64,000 bases of DNA, taken from assembly GCF_029893345.1 (NCBI RefSeq), contig NZ_JARXVE010000006.1:333038-397037 (forward strand), in the 5' to 3' direction. Source of the stretch: Mycolicibacterium frederiksbergense. Its GTDB lineage: Bacteria > Actinomycetota > Actinomycetes > Mycobacteriales > Mycobacteriaceae. The notes beneath the pieces were generated by a model that had not been told where the DNA came from, made no database searches, and worked only from the letters and a program-made list of their open reading frames with translations. Below are positions 7,913 through 19,355 of the stretch, in pieces (position 1 is the first letter of the stretch; the number at the start of each line of letters is the position of its first letter). The position numbers and the translations under genes are program-made.

Positions 7913-9421
7913 ATGTCCACCTCACCCTCAGTAGGAATCATCGGGGCCGGCCCAGGCGGGCTGGCACTCGGAATCTTCCTGAAGAAGGCCGGTTTCCGCG
8001 ATTTCACCATCTTCGATCGTGAGGGTGGGGTTGGCGGGACCTGGCGCATCAATACCTATCCGGGTCTGGCCTGCGACGTGAAATCACACCTGTATTCCTA
8101 CTCCTTCGACCTCAACGCCGATTGGAGCCGGATGTGGGCCGGCCAGCCCGAGATCCTGGCGTACTTCGAGCGCTGCGCGCAGCGGTACCAGCTGTCTGCA
8201 CATCTGGAGCTGAACACCGAGATCATTGCCGCGCGATGGGATGCCGAGGCCAGCGGCTGGATACTGACCACCGGCACCGGAACTGAGCACCGCTTCGATT
8301 TCGTGGTGTCGGCGATCGGCCTGTTCACCCAGCCGCTGCACCCGGATCTGGTCGAGGAAGAACCGTTCACCGGCACCGTCATGCATACCGCCAACTGGGA
8401 TCACGATGTCGAACTCGAGGGCGCACGGGTGGCGGTGCTGGGCACCGGATCGACCGCCTCCCAAGTAGTTCCGGAGCTGTCCCGGGTCGCCGAGAAGGTC
8501 TACTCGGTGCAGCGATCGGCCACCTGGGTGCTGCCGAAACCCGACCGCCCGTACACCGATCGGGAACGGTGGTTGTTCGCCCATGTGCCGTTCGCCAAGA
8601 AGATCTACCGCACCCGGCTGTGGCTGCGCAGTGAGTCGAACATCTCCGTCATCGAGAACGGCAGCGACAAGACCCAGGAGTTCAAGGCGCTCGCACTGAA
8701 TCTCCTCGACTCCGCAGTGGCGGACGAGGACCTGCGCGCCCGGCTCACCCCCGACCATCCGCTGGGTTGCAAGCGACTGGTGTTCTCGCCCGATTTCATC
8801 CAGACCCTGACCCGGCCCAATGTGGAGGTGGTGTCCAGCCCGGCCCGGGTACTGCGGTCCCGCTCGCTGGTCACTGCCGATGGTCGCCAATTCGACGTGG
8901 ACGTGGTGGTGTGCGCCACCGGCTATGCCGCCACCGACTATCTGGGCCAGATCGAGGTGATCGGCGAGGACGGGGTGTCGCTGTGCGACACCTGGCGTGA
9001 CGGCGCGTTCGCCCACCTGGGTATGGCGGTGCCGGGCTTCCCGAACTTCTTCATGCTGTACGGCCCGAACACCAACGTCGGCTCCAACAGCGTCATCTTC
9101 GTTCTGGAGGCCCAAGCGCGGTATCTGGTGCGGGCGCTGAAATACGCTCGGCGCAAACAAAAGTCATACATCGCGGTGACAGCCGAGGCGACGGCGGAGT
9201 TTCTCGCCAACATCGACCGGTGGATGCAGGGCACGGTCTGGCTGACCCGGTGCAGCAGCTATTTCCGGGCTCCCAACGGGCGCGTGGTCACCCAGTGGCC
9301 CCGCAGCGCCAGGGCATTCTGGACGTTGACCCGCCGTTTCCGGGCCGCCGACTACACATTCGATCCGCCCGCCGCCCGCCCGGCCGCGGTCACCGCGGCG
9401 GCCGAACAGACGGACGGCTGA
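7913..9421 (+). CDS. Baeyer-Villiger-type flavin monooxygenase
   Basis: A 502-residue flavoprotein monooxygenase. FAD binding is GAGPGG at 11-16, and the second dinucleotide (NADPH) site is GTGSTA at 177-182. Between them lies FTGTVMHTANWD (152-163), a match to the Baeyer-Villiger fingerprint FxGxxxHxxxW(P/D). Such enzymes insert oxygen next to a ketone to make an ester or lactone. I prefer ATG 7913, giving MSTSPSVGIIGAG, over an upstream ATG at 7889 inside the SDR. An esterase follows three bases after the stop, which fits hydrolysis of the ester product. Confidence 0.92.
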   Translation: MSTSPSVGIIGAGPGGLALGIFLKKAGFRDFTIFDREGGVGGTWRINTYPGLACDVKSHLYSYSFDLNADWSRMWAGQPEILAYFERCAQRYQLSAHLELNTEIIAARWDAEASGWILTTGTGTEHRFDFVVSAIGLFTQPLHPDLVEEEPFTGTVMHTANWDHDVELEGARVAVLGTGSTASQVVPELSRVAEKVYSVQRSATWVLPKPDRPYTDRERWLFAHVPFAKKIYRTRLWLRSESNISVIENGSDKTQEFKALALNLLDSAVADEDLRARLTPDHPLGCKRLVFSPDFIQTLTRPNVEVVSSPARVLRSRSLVTADGRQFDVDVVVCATGYAATDYLGQIEVIGEDGVSLCDTWRDGAFAHLGMAVPGFPNFFMLYGPNTNVGSNSVIFVLEAQARYLVRALKYARRKQKSYIAVTAEATAEFLANIDRWMQGTVWLTRCSSYFRAPNGRVVTQWPRSARAFWTLTRRFRAADYTFDPPAARPAAVTAAAEQTDG

Positions 9422-9424
9422 GCC

Positions 9425-10348
9425 ATGTCCTGGCTGGACCGCCTCGACCCCGCATTGCGCGGGTTCGCCGAAGCCCGAACCGACTTGTCGGCGGATCAGC
9501 TGGGGGCGGTGCGCAGCTCGCTGGACCAGCGGCGGCGTGACGCTGCCCAGATCCTGGACACCCCCGGGGTCGAGATCGCCGGAGCCAGCGTCACTCTCGG
9601 GCGGCGCACCATCGGAGTCCGCATCTACCGGGGCGGTCCGTCTCCGTCGCCGGCAGTGGTGTACTGCCATTCGGGCGCCTTCATGCTGGGCAACCTCGAC
9701 ACCGACCAGATCCAGTGCGTGGAGCTGGCCCGTCGCGCCCGCTGCACGGTGGTCGCGATGGACTACCGGCTGGCGCCCGAGTATCCCTACCCGGCCGCGT
9801 TCGATGACGCGATGGTGGCGCTCAACTGGCTGGTCGCGCTGGCCGCCGAACTCGACATCGATGCGGGGCGGGTCGCCGTCGCGGGCACCAGCGCCGGCGG
9901 AGCGCTGGCCGCCCTGCTGGCACAACGCGCCGCGGCGGGGTCCGCCCCCGCGGTGGTGTTCCAGGTGCTGCACCAGCCGGTGCTCGATGACCGGCCGACC
10001 GGATCGAAAGACGAGTTCACCGACACCCCCGGCTTCGATGGGCCGGCGACCGTGGCGATGTGGCGGAACTACTTGGGCGGCCGTGAGGCGCCGGCAGCGG
10101 CGGTGCCGGCCCGCGCCACCGACTTGGCCGGGCTGGCGCCGGCCCTGATCACCTGTTCGGACCTCGATCCGCTGCGCGACGAAGCGCTGGACTACGCCCG
10201 GCGTCTGATGACCGCGGGCGTTGCCACCGAACTACATGTGTTTCCCGGGACCTGCCACGGCTTCGATTCGCTGGTTCCGGAGTGGGAGGTCAGCCAACAG
10301 TTGTTCGCCCTCCAAGGCGCGGCGCTGCGCCGAGCCCTGCACGGATAG
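9425..10348 (+). CDS. alpha/beta hydrolase, HSL/acetyl-esterase family
   Basis: A 307-residue serine esterase of the hormone-sensitive-lipase type. The oxyanion-hole motif is HSGAFM (HGGG-like, about 81), the nucleophile elbow is GTSAGG (about 155-160), and the acid and His are in SDLDPLRDE and CHGFDS. It directly follows the Baeyer-Villiger enzyme, a common pairing in bacterial ketone degradation in which the ester or lactone formed is opened at once. It is probably the last gene of the 3467-10348 operon, since 126 bases and a new promoter region follow. Confidence 0.9.
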   Translation: MSWLDRLDPALRGFAEARTDLSADQLGAVRSSLDQRRRDAAQILDTPGVEIAGASVTLGRRTIGVRIYRGGPSPSPAVVYCHSGAFMLGNLDTDQIQCVELARRARCTVVAMDYRLAPEYPYPAAFDDAMVALNWLVALAAELDIDAGRVAVAGTSAGGALAALLAQRAAAGSAPAVVFQVLHQPVLDDRPTGSKDEFTDTPGFDGPATVAMWRNYLGGREAPAAAVPARATDLAGLAPALITCSDLDPLRDEALDYARRLMTAGVATELHVFPGTCHGFDSLVPEWEVSQQLFALQGAALRRALHG

Positions 10349-10474
10349 CCCGGTAGCTGGCCACCTCGCCGGCGCGCGCGGCGATGATTGTGGGCAATAA
10401 TGCAGGTCTGTTTCACGGCATTTCGCGCGGACCGATCGATGCAGCCGGAGCGAGCGAGCGAATGTGAGGTATCT

Positions 10475-11728
10475 ATGTCGGCCGACGACGATCGGCTTAC
10501 GTACTCCGGAGATCCCAAGCACGCCAAGGATCCTCTAGCGTACGGCGGGCTCGATGCCCTGTTCGGTGGTCCGGTCGCCGCGCTGCCCAGGGGGCGGTCC
10601 CGGCACAGCGACACCCCGGCATCCGCCCCGCCGCTCGTGTTGACCTCGACGTTCGCCGCACCCGGCGAAGCCGAGATCACCGCCAAGCTCCCGGTTGTCG
10701 CGAACCGCTCCAACCGTCGGCCGAGCAACGGGTCGATCTCCTCGGTCGGCAACTGGATTCTGGAGCAGCCCGTCCCCACCGTGGTGGCCAGCGAACCGCG
10801 CGCCATCGACAACCTGGCCCGCGTCGGCGTGCGCTCCGCGGTCAAGATGCAGCCCCGCCGCGGCTGGCGCCGGGCGGTCTTCGTGGCGACCCGCATCAAC
10901 CTCGGACTGTCCCGTGACGAGCTCTACGAACTCGACCTCTACGCCAGAGTCCGCCGCACGGCCCGTGAGTCCCACCAGATCGCCGTCTTCGGTCTGAAAG
11001 GCGGCGTGGGTAAGACCGCGGTGACCGTCGCGCTCGGATCGGTGCTGAGTGCGGTGCGAGGCGATCGGATCCTGGCGGTCGACGCGGACCCGGCCAGCGG
11101 GAACCTGGCCGACCGGGTCGGACGGCAATCCGCGGCCACCGTGAGTGACCTGCTGGCGGCCAAGGACCTGTCGCGCTACAACGATGTCCGGGCCTACACC
11201 AGCATGAACGAGGCGAAACTCGAAGTGCTGTCCAGTGCCGAGTACAGCGGTGCGGGCCGGGCTTTCAACGACGCGGACTGGAAAGCCGCCACCGCCGCGG
11301 TTTCCAAGCACTACAACCTGATCCTGGCCGATGGCGCGGCGGACATGTTCACCTCGGCCGCCCGTGGCGTCCTGAGCACGGTGTCCGGAGCCGTCATCGT
11401 GGCCAGTGCCTCGATCGACGGTGCCCGGCAGGCTGCGGTGACGCTGGACTGGTTGCGGCACAACGGCTACCAGGAACTGCTGAACCGCTCCTGCGTGGTG
11501 GTCAACCACGTCGGGCCGCGCAAACCGAATGTGAACATCGGCGATCTGGTGCATCAGTTCCAGAAGCATGTGGCTCCGGGCCGGGTGTTCGTGCTGCCGT
11601 GGGACAAGCACATCGCCGCGGGCACCGAGATCCACCTGGATCTGCTGCGGCCGAGGTTCCGGCGCCGCATCCTCGAGCTCGCGGCCGCCCTGTCGGACGA
11701 CTTCGAGGGCGGTTCTGGGCTGGCCTGA
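10475..11728 (+). CDS. EspI-like MinD/ParA family ATPase (orphan)
   Basis: A 417-residue protein. An N-terminal 130 residues of low complexity precede RRGWRRAVFVATRINLGLS and the ELDLYARVRR segment that I recognise from ESX-1 EspI. The P-loop domain then has the deviant Walker A KGGVGKT at 175-181, AVDADPASGNLADRVGRQ and a C-terminal DWLRHNGYQ block. EspI-type ATPases influence type VII secretion; no other ESX gene is in this window. The ATG at 10475 has GTGAGG upstream; an earlier in-frame ATG at 10388 lacks one. Its 3' part is duplicated at 15872-16202. A role in moving the neighbouring PGRS protein is speculative. Confidence 0.85.
   Translation: MSADDDRLTYSGDPKHAKDPLAYGGLDALFGGPVAALPRGRSRHSDTPASAPPLVLTSTFAAPGEAEITAKLPVVANRSNRRPSNGSISSVGNWILEQPVPTVVASEPRAIDNLARVGVRSAVKMQPRRGWRRAVFVATRINLGLSRDELYELDLYARVRRTARESHQIAVFGLKGGVGKTAVTVALGSVLSAVRGDRILAVDADPASGNLADRVGRQSAATVSDLLAAKDLSRYNDVRAYTSMNEAKLEVLSSAEYSGAGRAFNDADWKAATAAVSKHYNLILADGAADMFTSAARGVLSTVSGAVIVASASIDGARQAAVTLDWLRHNGYQELLNRSCVVVNHVGPRKPNVNIGDLVHQFQKHVAPGRVFVLPWDKHIAAGTEIHLDLLRPRFRRRILELAAALSDDFEGGSGLA
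11306..11728 (+). repeat. long direct repeat, copy 1 (3' part of the EspI-like gene)
   Basis: Bases 11306-11344 match 15872-15910 and bases 11437 to about 11720 match 15911 to about 16194 in the same orientation, with about six substitutions that I could count by eye. Copy 2 lacks the 92 bases 11345-11436. Copy 1 is inside the intact gene and is presumably the parent. Confidence 0.9.
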
Positions 11729-11845
11729 TCGGCGGCTACCTGGCCGCAGGGCTGGCCCAGCCTCAACGACCGGGCCGTTGCCCTGCATTCAGTTATGCGG
11801 CTTCGTCACCACCCGTTCGGTCGCAGCGGGGTAGCCGATGGCCCT

Positions 11846-14470
<2,625 letters not shown>

Positions 14471-14507
14471 CAAATTTCCTCCCCCAGGCCGACGTTCAAA
14501 TTGACGG

Positions 14508-14545
14508 ATCGGACAGTTATAGCCGAGAGACGATTGGCGGGCACC
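14508..14545 (-). promoter_or_regulatory. possible promoter of the PGRS gene
   Basis: On the minus strand a TATAAC hexamer (14516-14521 on the + strand) lies about 45 bases before the PGRS ATG, a good -10 match. No clear -35 element is visible, which is common for mycobacterial SigA promoters. The IS5-type remnant begins a few dozen bases further upstream, so the remnant may form the upstream edge of this promoter. Confidence 0.35.
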
Positions 14546-14553
14546 ATCGGGGC

Positions 14554-14862
14554 CTACAAAGACGCTGCCGGATGCGCTCGCCGGCCCACCTGCAGATGTC
14601 CCATCAGGATCGGAAATATCGGGGCAGCACCGGCCTGACCAGGCGCGGTCAGGATCGCCAACGGCATCCCATGCCCGTCAACGAGATGGTGGATCTTGGT
14701 GCTCAACCCGCCTCGGGAGCGGCCAACGCCGTGGTCAGCGGGCTCAGCGCGCAGATCCTTGTAATTCGACGGTGCCCCCAACCCAGTTACGTCTTCGGCC
14801 GGCACCTGGCCTATCTCGGCGGTACCGTCATCGTCGGTGACCCCGCCCCTTTTGGAACTCAA
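14554..14862 (-). pseudogene. IS5-family transposase remnant
   Basis: Minus-strand translation gives a roughly 100-residue fragment with GRSRGGLSTKIHHLVDGHG and LAILTAPGQAG, the catalytic-core signature of IS5-family DDE transposases (the G-S/R-RGGLSTKIH...PGQA block). Before it reads GAPSNYKDLRAEP, also typical. The N-terminal half and the C-terminal glutamate region are missing, and no terminal inverted repeats could be found, so this is a decayed insertion sequence. It lies between the divergent PGRS and SDR genes in a rearranged zone. Confidence 0.8.
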
Positions 14863-14937
14863 CGCCTACACCGCCCAAATTCTGCGCGCCGAAGGGAAAA
14901 GCAAGTAGCGAAGACCCTGTTCGCCGAAGGAGACAGC

Positions 14938-15873
14938 GTGACAACCGTATTCATCACTGGTGGTCATTCCGGCATCGGCCTTGAATGCTCCCGACAGCTC
15001 GCCGACCGGGGGGTCAACATCGTCCTCGCCGGTCGCAGCCCGGCAAAAATGCAGTCGGTTGCCGACGAGCTGCGAGCGATTCGCGATATCTCTGTGGTCA
15101 CAGTTGAACTCGACACGTCCTCGCTCGCCTCTGTGCGCAGCGCAGCGGTGAGGTGCGCTGCGCTGATCGAACGCGGCGAGATCGGACCCTTGCAAGCGGT
15201 GCTCTGCAATGCCGGAGGTCGCTTCGACGGGGAGGAGAAATACAGCCCGGAGGGATACGAGCTGACCTTCGCAACGAACTGCCTCGGACACTTCCTCCTC
15301 ACCGAGCTCCTCCTCCCGATGATGCCGGCGGACGGTCGAGTCGTGTTCACCGCCAGTGGCACCCACGACCCCGACACCATGGACGGCAAGCTGGTCGGCA
15401 AAGCCGTTGAGGCGAACGCCATCACGCTCGCCAACGACGGGAAAAACGGGGGGAAGCCGCTGTCGGTGGGCAAGCGCTACGCCACGTCAAAACTCTGCAC
15501 CATCATGTACGCCTACGAGCTCGCGCGCCGACTCGACCGAGCGGGCAGCTCGATCGCGTCCGTCGCCTACGACCCCGGCGCGGTGCCCGAGACCGGCCTC
15601 CTGCGCGACATGCCAAAAGCGTTGCGGTGGCTGGCGACAAGCTCGCTCGTGAAATTGGCGTTCAAGCGCATCGGCGTCACCACATCGACGGTCACATTTT
15701 CCGGCGCCGCACTGGCCGATCTCGCCGTCAACGAGCAGTACGCCACGAAGTCCGGGCAATACTTCCAAGCCAATCAGGGAAAGCTCTCGCAGATGCGTTC
15801 ATCAAAGGCCTCCTACGACGAGCAGCGCGCGGTCACGTTATGGAACGACTCAAAGCGACTGGTCGGTCTCTAA
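14938..15873 (+). CDS. short-chain dehydrogenase (retinol-dehydrogenase-like)
   Basis: A 311-residue SDR with TGGHSGIG near the N terminus, CNAGG (about 95), ATNCLGHF and a YATSK active site. The overall pattern resembles WW-domain/retinol-dehydrogenase-like SDRs rather than the 250-residue classical set. The GTG start at 14938 has AAGGAGA five bases upstream; open frame upstream of it is transposase remnant. Its TAA stop overlaps the first bases of the copied EspI-like fragment, so the original C terminus may have been replaced or cut at that junction. Substrate unknown. Confidence 0.85.
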   Translation: MTTVFITGGHSGIGLECSRQLADRGVNIVLAGRSPAKMQSVADELRAIRDISVVTVELDTSSLASVRSAAVRCAALIERGEIGPLQAVLCNAGGRFDGEEKYSPEGYELTFATNCLGHFLLTELLLPMMPADGRVVFTASGTHDPDTMDGKLVGKAVEANAITLANDGKNGGKPLSVGKRYATSKLCTIMYAYELARRLDRAGSSIASVAYDPGAVPETGLLRDMPKALRWLATSSLVKLAFKRIGVTTSTVTFSGAALADLAVNEQYATKSGQYFQANQGKLSQMRSSKASYDEQRAVTLWNDSKRLVGL

Positions 15874-16202
15874 GCACTACAACCTGATCCTGGCCGATGG
15901 CGCCGCGGACGGTGACGCTGGACTGGTTGCGGCACAACGGCTACCAGGAACTGCTGAACCGCTCCTGCGTGGTGGTCAACCACGTCGGGCCGCGCAAACC
16001 GAATGTGAACATCGGCGATCTGGTGCATCAGTTCCAGAAGCATGTGGCTCCGGGCCGGGTGTTCGTGCTGCCCTGGGACAAGCACATCGCCGCGGGCACC
16101 GAGATCCACCTGGATCTGCTGCGGCCGGCGTACCGGCGCCGCATCCTCGAGCTCGCGGCCGCGTTGTCGGACGACTTCGAGGGCGGTTCCGGACTCGGAT
16201 GA
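15872..16202 (+). pseudogene. truncated second copy of the EspI-like ATPase 3' end
   Basis: A near-identical copy of the end of the gene at 10475-11728. It starts abruptly at AAGCACTACAAC, runs 39 bases, skips 92 bases of the parent (a frame-breaking deletion), then continues through DWLRHNGYQ to the TGA. It has no start, no P-loop and a frameshift, so it cannot make an ATPase. It forms the right arm of a long direct repeat around the PGRS/IS5/SDR segment. Confidence 0.88.
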
Positions 16203-16310
16203 GCTGCGCCGGCTCAGCTGCGCTGGCCTGATTGGCGGCTCAGCCGCCGGCCAGTTCCCGGGCTACCGCGGCGTGGTGCGAGTCGATATTGGCCCAGACG
16301 AGAAGGTTTG

Positions 16311-16593
16311 ACTACGGCGTCGACTGCGCTGGCCGAGTTGGCGCGGCGCGGATTCGCAACCATCGACACCGACTGCGCCCGTAGATTCACGTCGTCGATG
16401 GTGAGCCGCTCTGGCGCGAGCCGTTAATAGACGAGCTTCTCAACCGGCCCCGAGAGACACCGTTGTTTGTCCAAGGCACTGTGCCAATCAGTGGCATTTC
16501 TACGATCGCTTCGACGCGATCGTGCTTCTCAGTGCTCCCACAGAGATCGTCTTCGACCGGCTCGTTCACGCCCGCGGCGAACTCAAACGCTAG
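16311..16593 (+). pseudogene. remnant of a small P-loop (AAA/NMP-type) kinase
   Basis: Joining two or three frames gives segments typical of small AAA-type kinases: TASTALAELARRGFATIDTD just after where the P-loop should be, then EPLWREPLIDELL, then PLFVQGT, then FYDRFDAIVLLSAP and EIVFDRL before a TAG stop. The Walker A start is missing, and frameshifts separate the blocks at about 16390 and 16490. This is a decayed gene with no product expected. Confidence 0.65.
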
Positions 16594-16699
16594 CTCGGCA
16601 ACCAGTTGCGCCGCGGCCGATCCGTCCGCAAGCCCCACAAACAGCCAGACGCGCGTCGGCCACGGTGAGCACAGCCGAGCGACGCGGATCTCTCCGGCT

Positions 16700-16865
16700 T
16701 GTTCCGCTGATCCGGCACGAAGTCGAGGAAACCTCAACGCTGATCGCGATGGTTGCCGCGGGATTCGGTGTGGCGCTTGTTGCCCGAGCCCAACGCCGAG
16801 CTCGCTATCCCCGGGGCCGCCTACCGCCTGCTAGTGCCAGCCTCACTCGGCGTGGACCTCACCTC
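16700..16865 (+). pseudogene. fragment of a LysR-type regulator (ligand domain)
   Basis: The stretch encodes HEVEETSTLIAMVAAGFGVAL and, after a one-base frameshift near 16783, PEPNAELAIPGAAYRLL. This is the classic end of a LysR substrate-binding domain (VAAGxGVALLP...). No HTH is nearby. It is debris between the EspI-like copy and the aminotransferase gene. Confidence 0.65.
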
Positions 16866-17034
16866 TATCGCGGGTAAAGAAAGTGACTATATGCCTCGGC
16901 ATGGGATGGTCGTAGCGTTGCTTGCTGCGCGCATCATCCACGCGCGCAGCGCCCGGGTGACCCACTAGCCGCCCGCGCCCACCGCAGCTCCTCGAAGATC
17001 CGATCAGAACCGCTCTCGCGCGAAAGGCCAGCGC

Positions 17035-18312
17035 ATGTCTGACGACACCACCCTGCTCAAGCGGCGATTCAATGCCCTTGGTCGCAACGCCCCGTTGTTC
17101 TACGACCAGCCTGTACATCTGGTGCGGGGCGAAGGGGTGTGGGTTGAAGACTCCGATGGGCGCCGCTATCTGGACGCGTACAACAACGTCCCGCACGTCG
17201 GCCACTGCCACCCGCATGTGGTCGAGGCGATTGCGCGGCAGTCTGCGATCCTCAATCTGCATACGCGGTATCTCCATGAGACCGTCGTGGAGTATGCGGA
17301 GAGGTTGACCGCGAAGTTCGCCGGCCCCCTCGATACCGCAATGTTCACCTGCTCGGGGACCGAATCCAACGAACTCGCCTTGCGCATCGCACGCTTCGCC
17401 ACCGGGAAGAGCGGGATCATCGTCAGTGATTTCAGCTATCACGGCAACTCGGCCACACTAGCCCCGCTGACCACAGCATTCCCGGTGATTGAAGCGTTTC
17501 CCGCGTTCGCACGCAAAGTCGTCGTGCCCGATCCACGTCACGACGCAGTGGGTCTCAGTGACGACGAACTCGCCGAACGCCATGCCGAGCAGGTCGCCGA
17601 CGCGGTCCGATCACTGCAAGATGACGGATACGGCGTCGCCGCTTTGCTTGTCGATACGTTCTTCGCCAACGAAGGCTTACCCGACCCGGTCCCTGGCTAC
17701 GTCACCCGCGCCGTCGACATCGTGCGCGCCGCCGGAGGCATGTTCATCTGCGACGAGGTACAGGCCGGCTTCGGCCGTACCGGTGATGCGATGTGGGGAC
17801 ACGAATTGAGCCAGGTCGTGCCGGACATTGTCACGTTGGGTAAGCCGATGGGAAATGGGCATCCTCTGGCGGGGGTGATCGCCCCTAACGAACTGGTTTC
17901 CGACTTCCAATTGGCATCAACGTATTTCAACACATTCGGCGGCAACCCAGTGTCAGCCGCAGCAGGGATGGCGGTCCTCGACGTCCTGGAACAGGAACAG
18001 CTACAGCACAACGCGCAATCCGTCGGAAGCCATGTGCAGCGGGGGCTACAGGGTCTCATGGCCAAGCACCCGATCATTGCCGGTGTTCGCGGCCGAGGGC
18101 TCTTCTTCGGCATCGAATTGGTCGACAACACCGGCGCTCCGGCGACCGCAACCACCAAACGACTCGTAAATCTGATGCGTGACCGGGGTGTGCTGCTGAG
18201 CCGCATCGGCCGACACGACAATGTCCTCAAAATGCGCCCACCTTTGGTCTTCAACACCGAGAATGCCGACCTGCTGTTGAGCATCCTCGATGACGCGTTG
18301 GGGTCATTGTGA
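17035..18312 (+). CDS. class III PLP enzyme, AGXT2L-type phospho-lyase candidate
   Basis: A 425-residue fold-type I PLP enzyme annotated as a class III aminotransferase by homology. The cofactor aspartate is in ICDEVQAGFGRTG and the Schiff-base Lys270 is in TLGKPMGNGHPLAGV. The segments NPVSAAAGMAVLDVLE, KHPIIAGVRGRGLFFG and VLKMRPPL closely follow the animal AGXT2L1/AGXT2L2 family, which eliminates phosphate from O-phosphoethanolamine or phosphohydroxylysine. The next gene is an APH-fold kinase overlapping by four bases and a permease follows. A kinase then phospho-lyase route is therefore likely, though a true transaminase is not excluded. A gap of about 60 bases separates it from the debris upstream. 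Confidence 0.88.
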   Translation: MSDDTTLLKRRFNALGRNAPLFYDQPVHLVRGEGVWVEDSDGRRYLDAYNNVPHVGHCHPHVVEAIARQSAILNLHTRYLHETVVEYAERLTAKFAGPLDTAMFTCSGTESNELALRIARFATGKSGIIVSDFSYHGNSATLAPLTTAFPVIEAFPAFARKVVVPDPRHDAVGLSDDELAERHAEQVADAVRSLQDDGYGVAALLVDTFFANEGLPDPVPGYVTRAVDIVRAAGGMFICDEVQAGFGRTGDAMWGHELSQVVPDIVTLGKPMGNGHPLAGVIAPNELVSDFQLASTYFNTFGGNPVSAAAGMAVLDVLEQEQLQHNAQSVGSHVQRGLQGLMAKHPIIAGVRGRGLFFGIELVDNTGAPATATTKRLVNLMRDRGVLLSRIGRHDNVLKMRPPLVFNTENADLLLSILDDALGSL

Positions 18313-19355
18313 GTGCCGGGGGCCACGACTTCTACGGGCTTTCCGACAGCCTTCAGGCAGATCGGCTGACCCTACTCGCCCAAGCCGCCGCCGACCAATG
18401 GGAGGGTGGATTCACCATTGTCGAGTTGGTGAAATACCGTGAGAACGCAGTTTTCTCGGCGCGGCTTGCGGACGGTCGGCGAGTCGCAGTGCGGGTTCAC
18501 CGGCACGGGTACCATTCCGACGCCGCGGTGCACTCCGAGCTGCACTGGATGCGCGAGATCGGATGCAGCGGCGCGGTCGAGGTGCCGACTGTAGTGCCGG
18601 CGGCCAACGGGGAATTGGTCGTCCATGTCAGTCACCCTGCAGTGCCCGAGTCCCGACGCGTCTCCGTCCTTGGCTGGCTGACCGGCATCCCCGTCGGCAG
18701 TTCCGAAAACGGAGCCGACGTCGATGATGACGTCGCAGTCAAGCTGTACTTCGACGCGGGGGTATTGGCCGCCAAGCTGCACAACCACGCATCGACGATG
18801 ACGATGCCGATCGGATTCACCCGGCACGCCTGGGACGAGGCTGGCTTGGTGGGCCCCGACCCGCTGTGGGGCCGGTTTTGGGATCACCCCAAACTGACTA
18901 GGCAGGACCGAGAACTCTTGGCGCGCGCCAAATCCGCGAGTCGGATTGACCTGGCGTCATTCGGCAAGAGCAGCCACAACTATGGATTGATCCATGCTGA
19001 CCTCGTTCCGGAGAACCTTCTCAACGACAACGGTGCGCTTAAGCTGATCGACTTCGACGATGCCGGTTTCGGTTGGCACATGTTCGAATTGGCGACTGCC
19101 TTGTATTTCAATATCGGCGAGTCGCGGTATCCGCGCATCGCGCGGTCGCTGATCGAGGGGTACCGTACGGCGCGGTCGCTACCCGAGGAACACGAAGCGC
19201 TGCTGCCGTTGTTCCTCTTTCTCCGCGCCACCACGTACGTCGGCTGGGTCCAATCGCGACCAGAGACCGCAACCGCCAAGGCGCTGGGACCGATGCTCGT
19301 CGAGCGGGCCTGCATGTCGGCCGACGATTACCTGACCCGTCGAGCCGAGCGCTAG
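18309..19355 (+). CDS. APH-fold small-molecule kinase (hydroxylysine-kinase-like)
   Basis: A 348-residue protein of the aminoglycoside phosphotransferase/choline kinase superfamily. The Brenner-type catalytic loop is IHADLVPENLL and the metal-binding motif is LIDFDDAGFGW, followed by a long C-terminal helical part. It starts at GTG overlapping the preceding stop (GTGA). The linked AGXT2L-type enzyme suggests it phosphorylates a hydroxyl on an amine or amino acid, like hydroxylysine kinase, rather than an antibiotic; this is inference from gene pairing and family. Resistance is less likely because the partner enzyme would have no role. Confidence 0.8.
   Translation: MSAGGHDFYGLSDSLQADRLTLLAQAAADQWEGGFTIVELVKYRENAVFSARLADGRRVAVRVHRHGYHSDAAVHSELHWMREIGCSGAVEVPTVVPAANGELVVHVSHPAVPESRRVSVLGWLTGIPVGSSENGADVDDDVAVKLYFDAGVLAAKLHNHASTMTMPIGFTRHAWDEAGLVGPDPLWGRFWDHPKLTRQDRELLARAKSASRIDLASFGKSSHNYGLIHADLVPENLLNDNGALKLIDFDDAGFGWHMFELATALYFNIGESRYPRIARSLIEGYRTARSLPEEHEALLPLFLFLRATTYVGWVQSRPETATAKALGPMLVERACMSADDYLTRRAER

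Noticed and set aside
10388..10474. N-terminal extension of the EspI-like gene to an earlier ATG
   Set aside because: The extra 29 residues are unlike the family and have no ribosome site. ATG 10475 has GTGAGG at good spacing.
18309..19355. Aminoglycoside resistance gene
   Set aside because: The APH fold is shared by many metabolic kinases. The four-base overlap with an AGXT2L-type enzyme and the nearby permease argue for catabolism.
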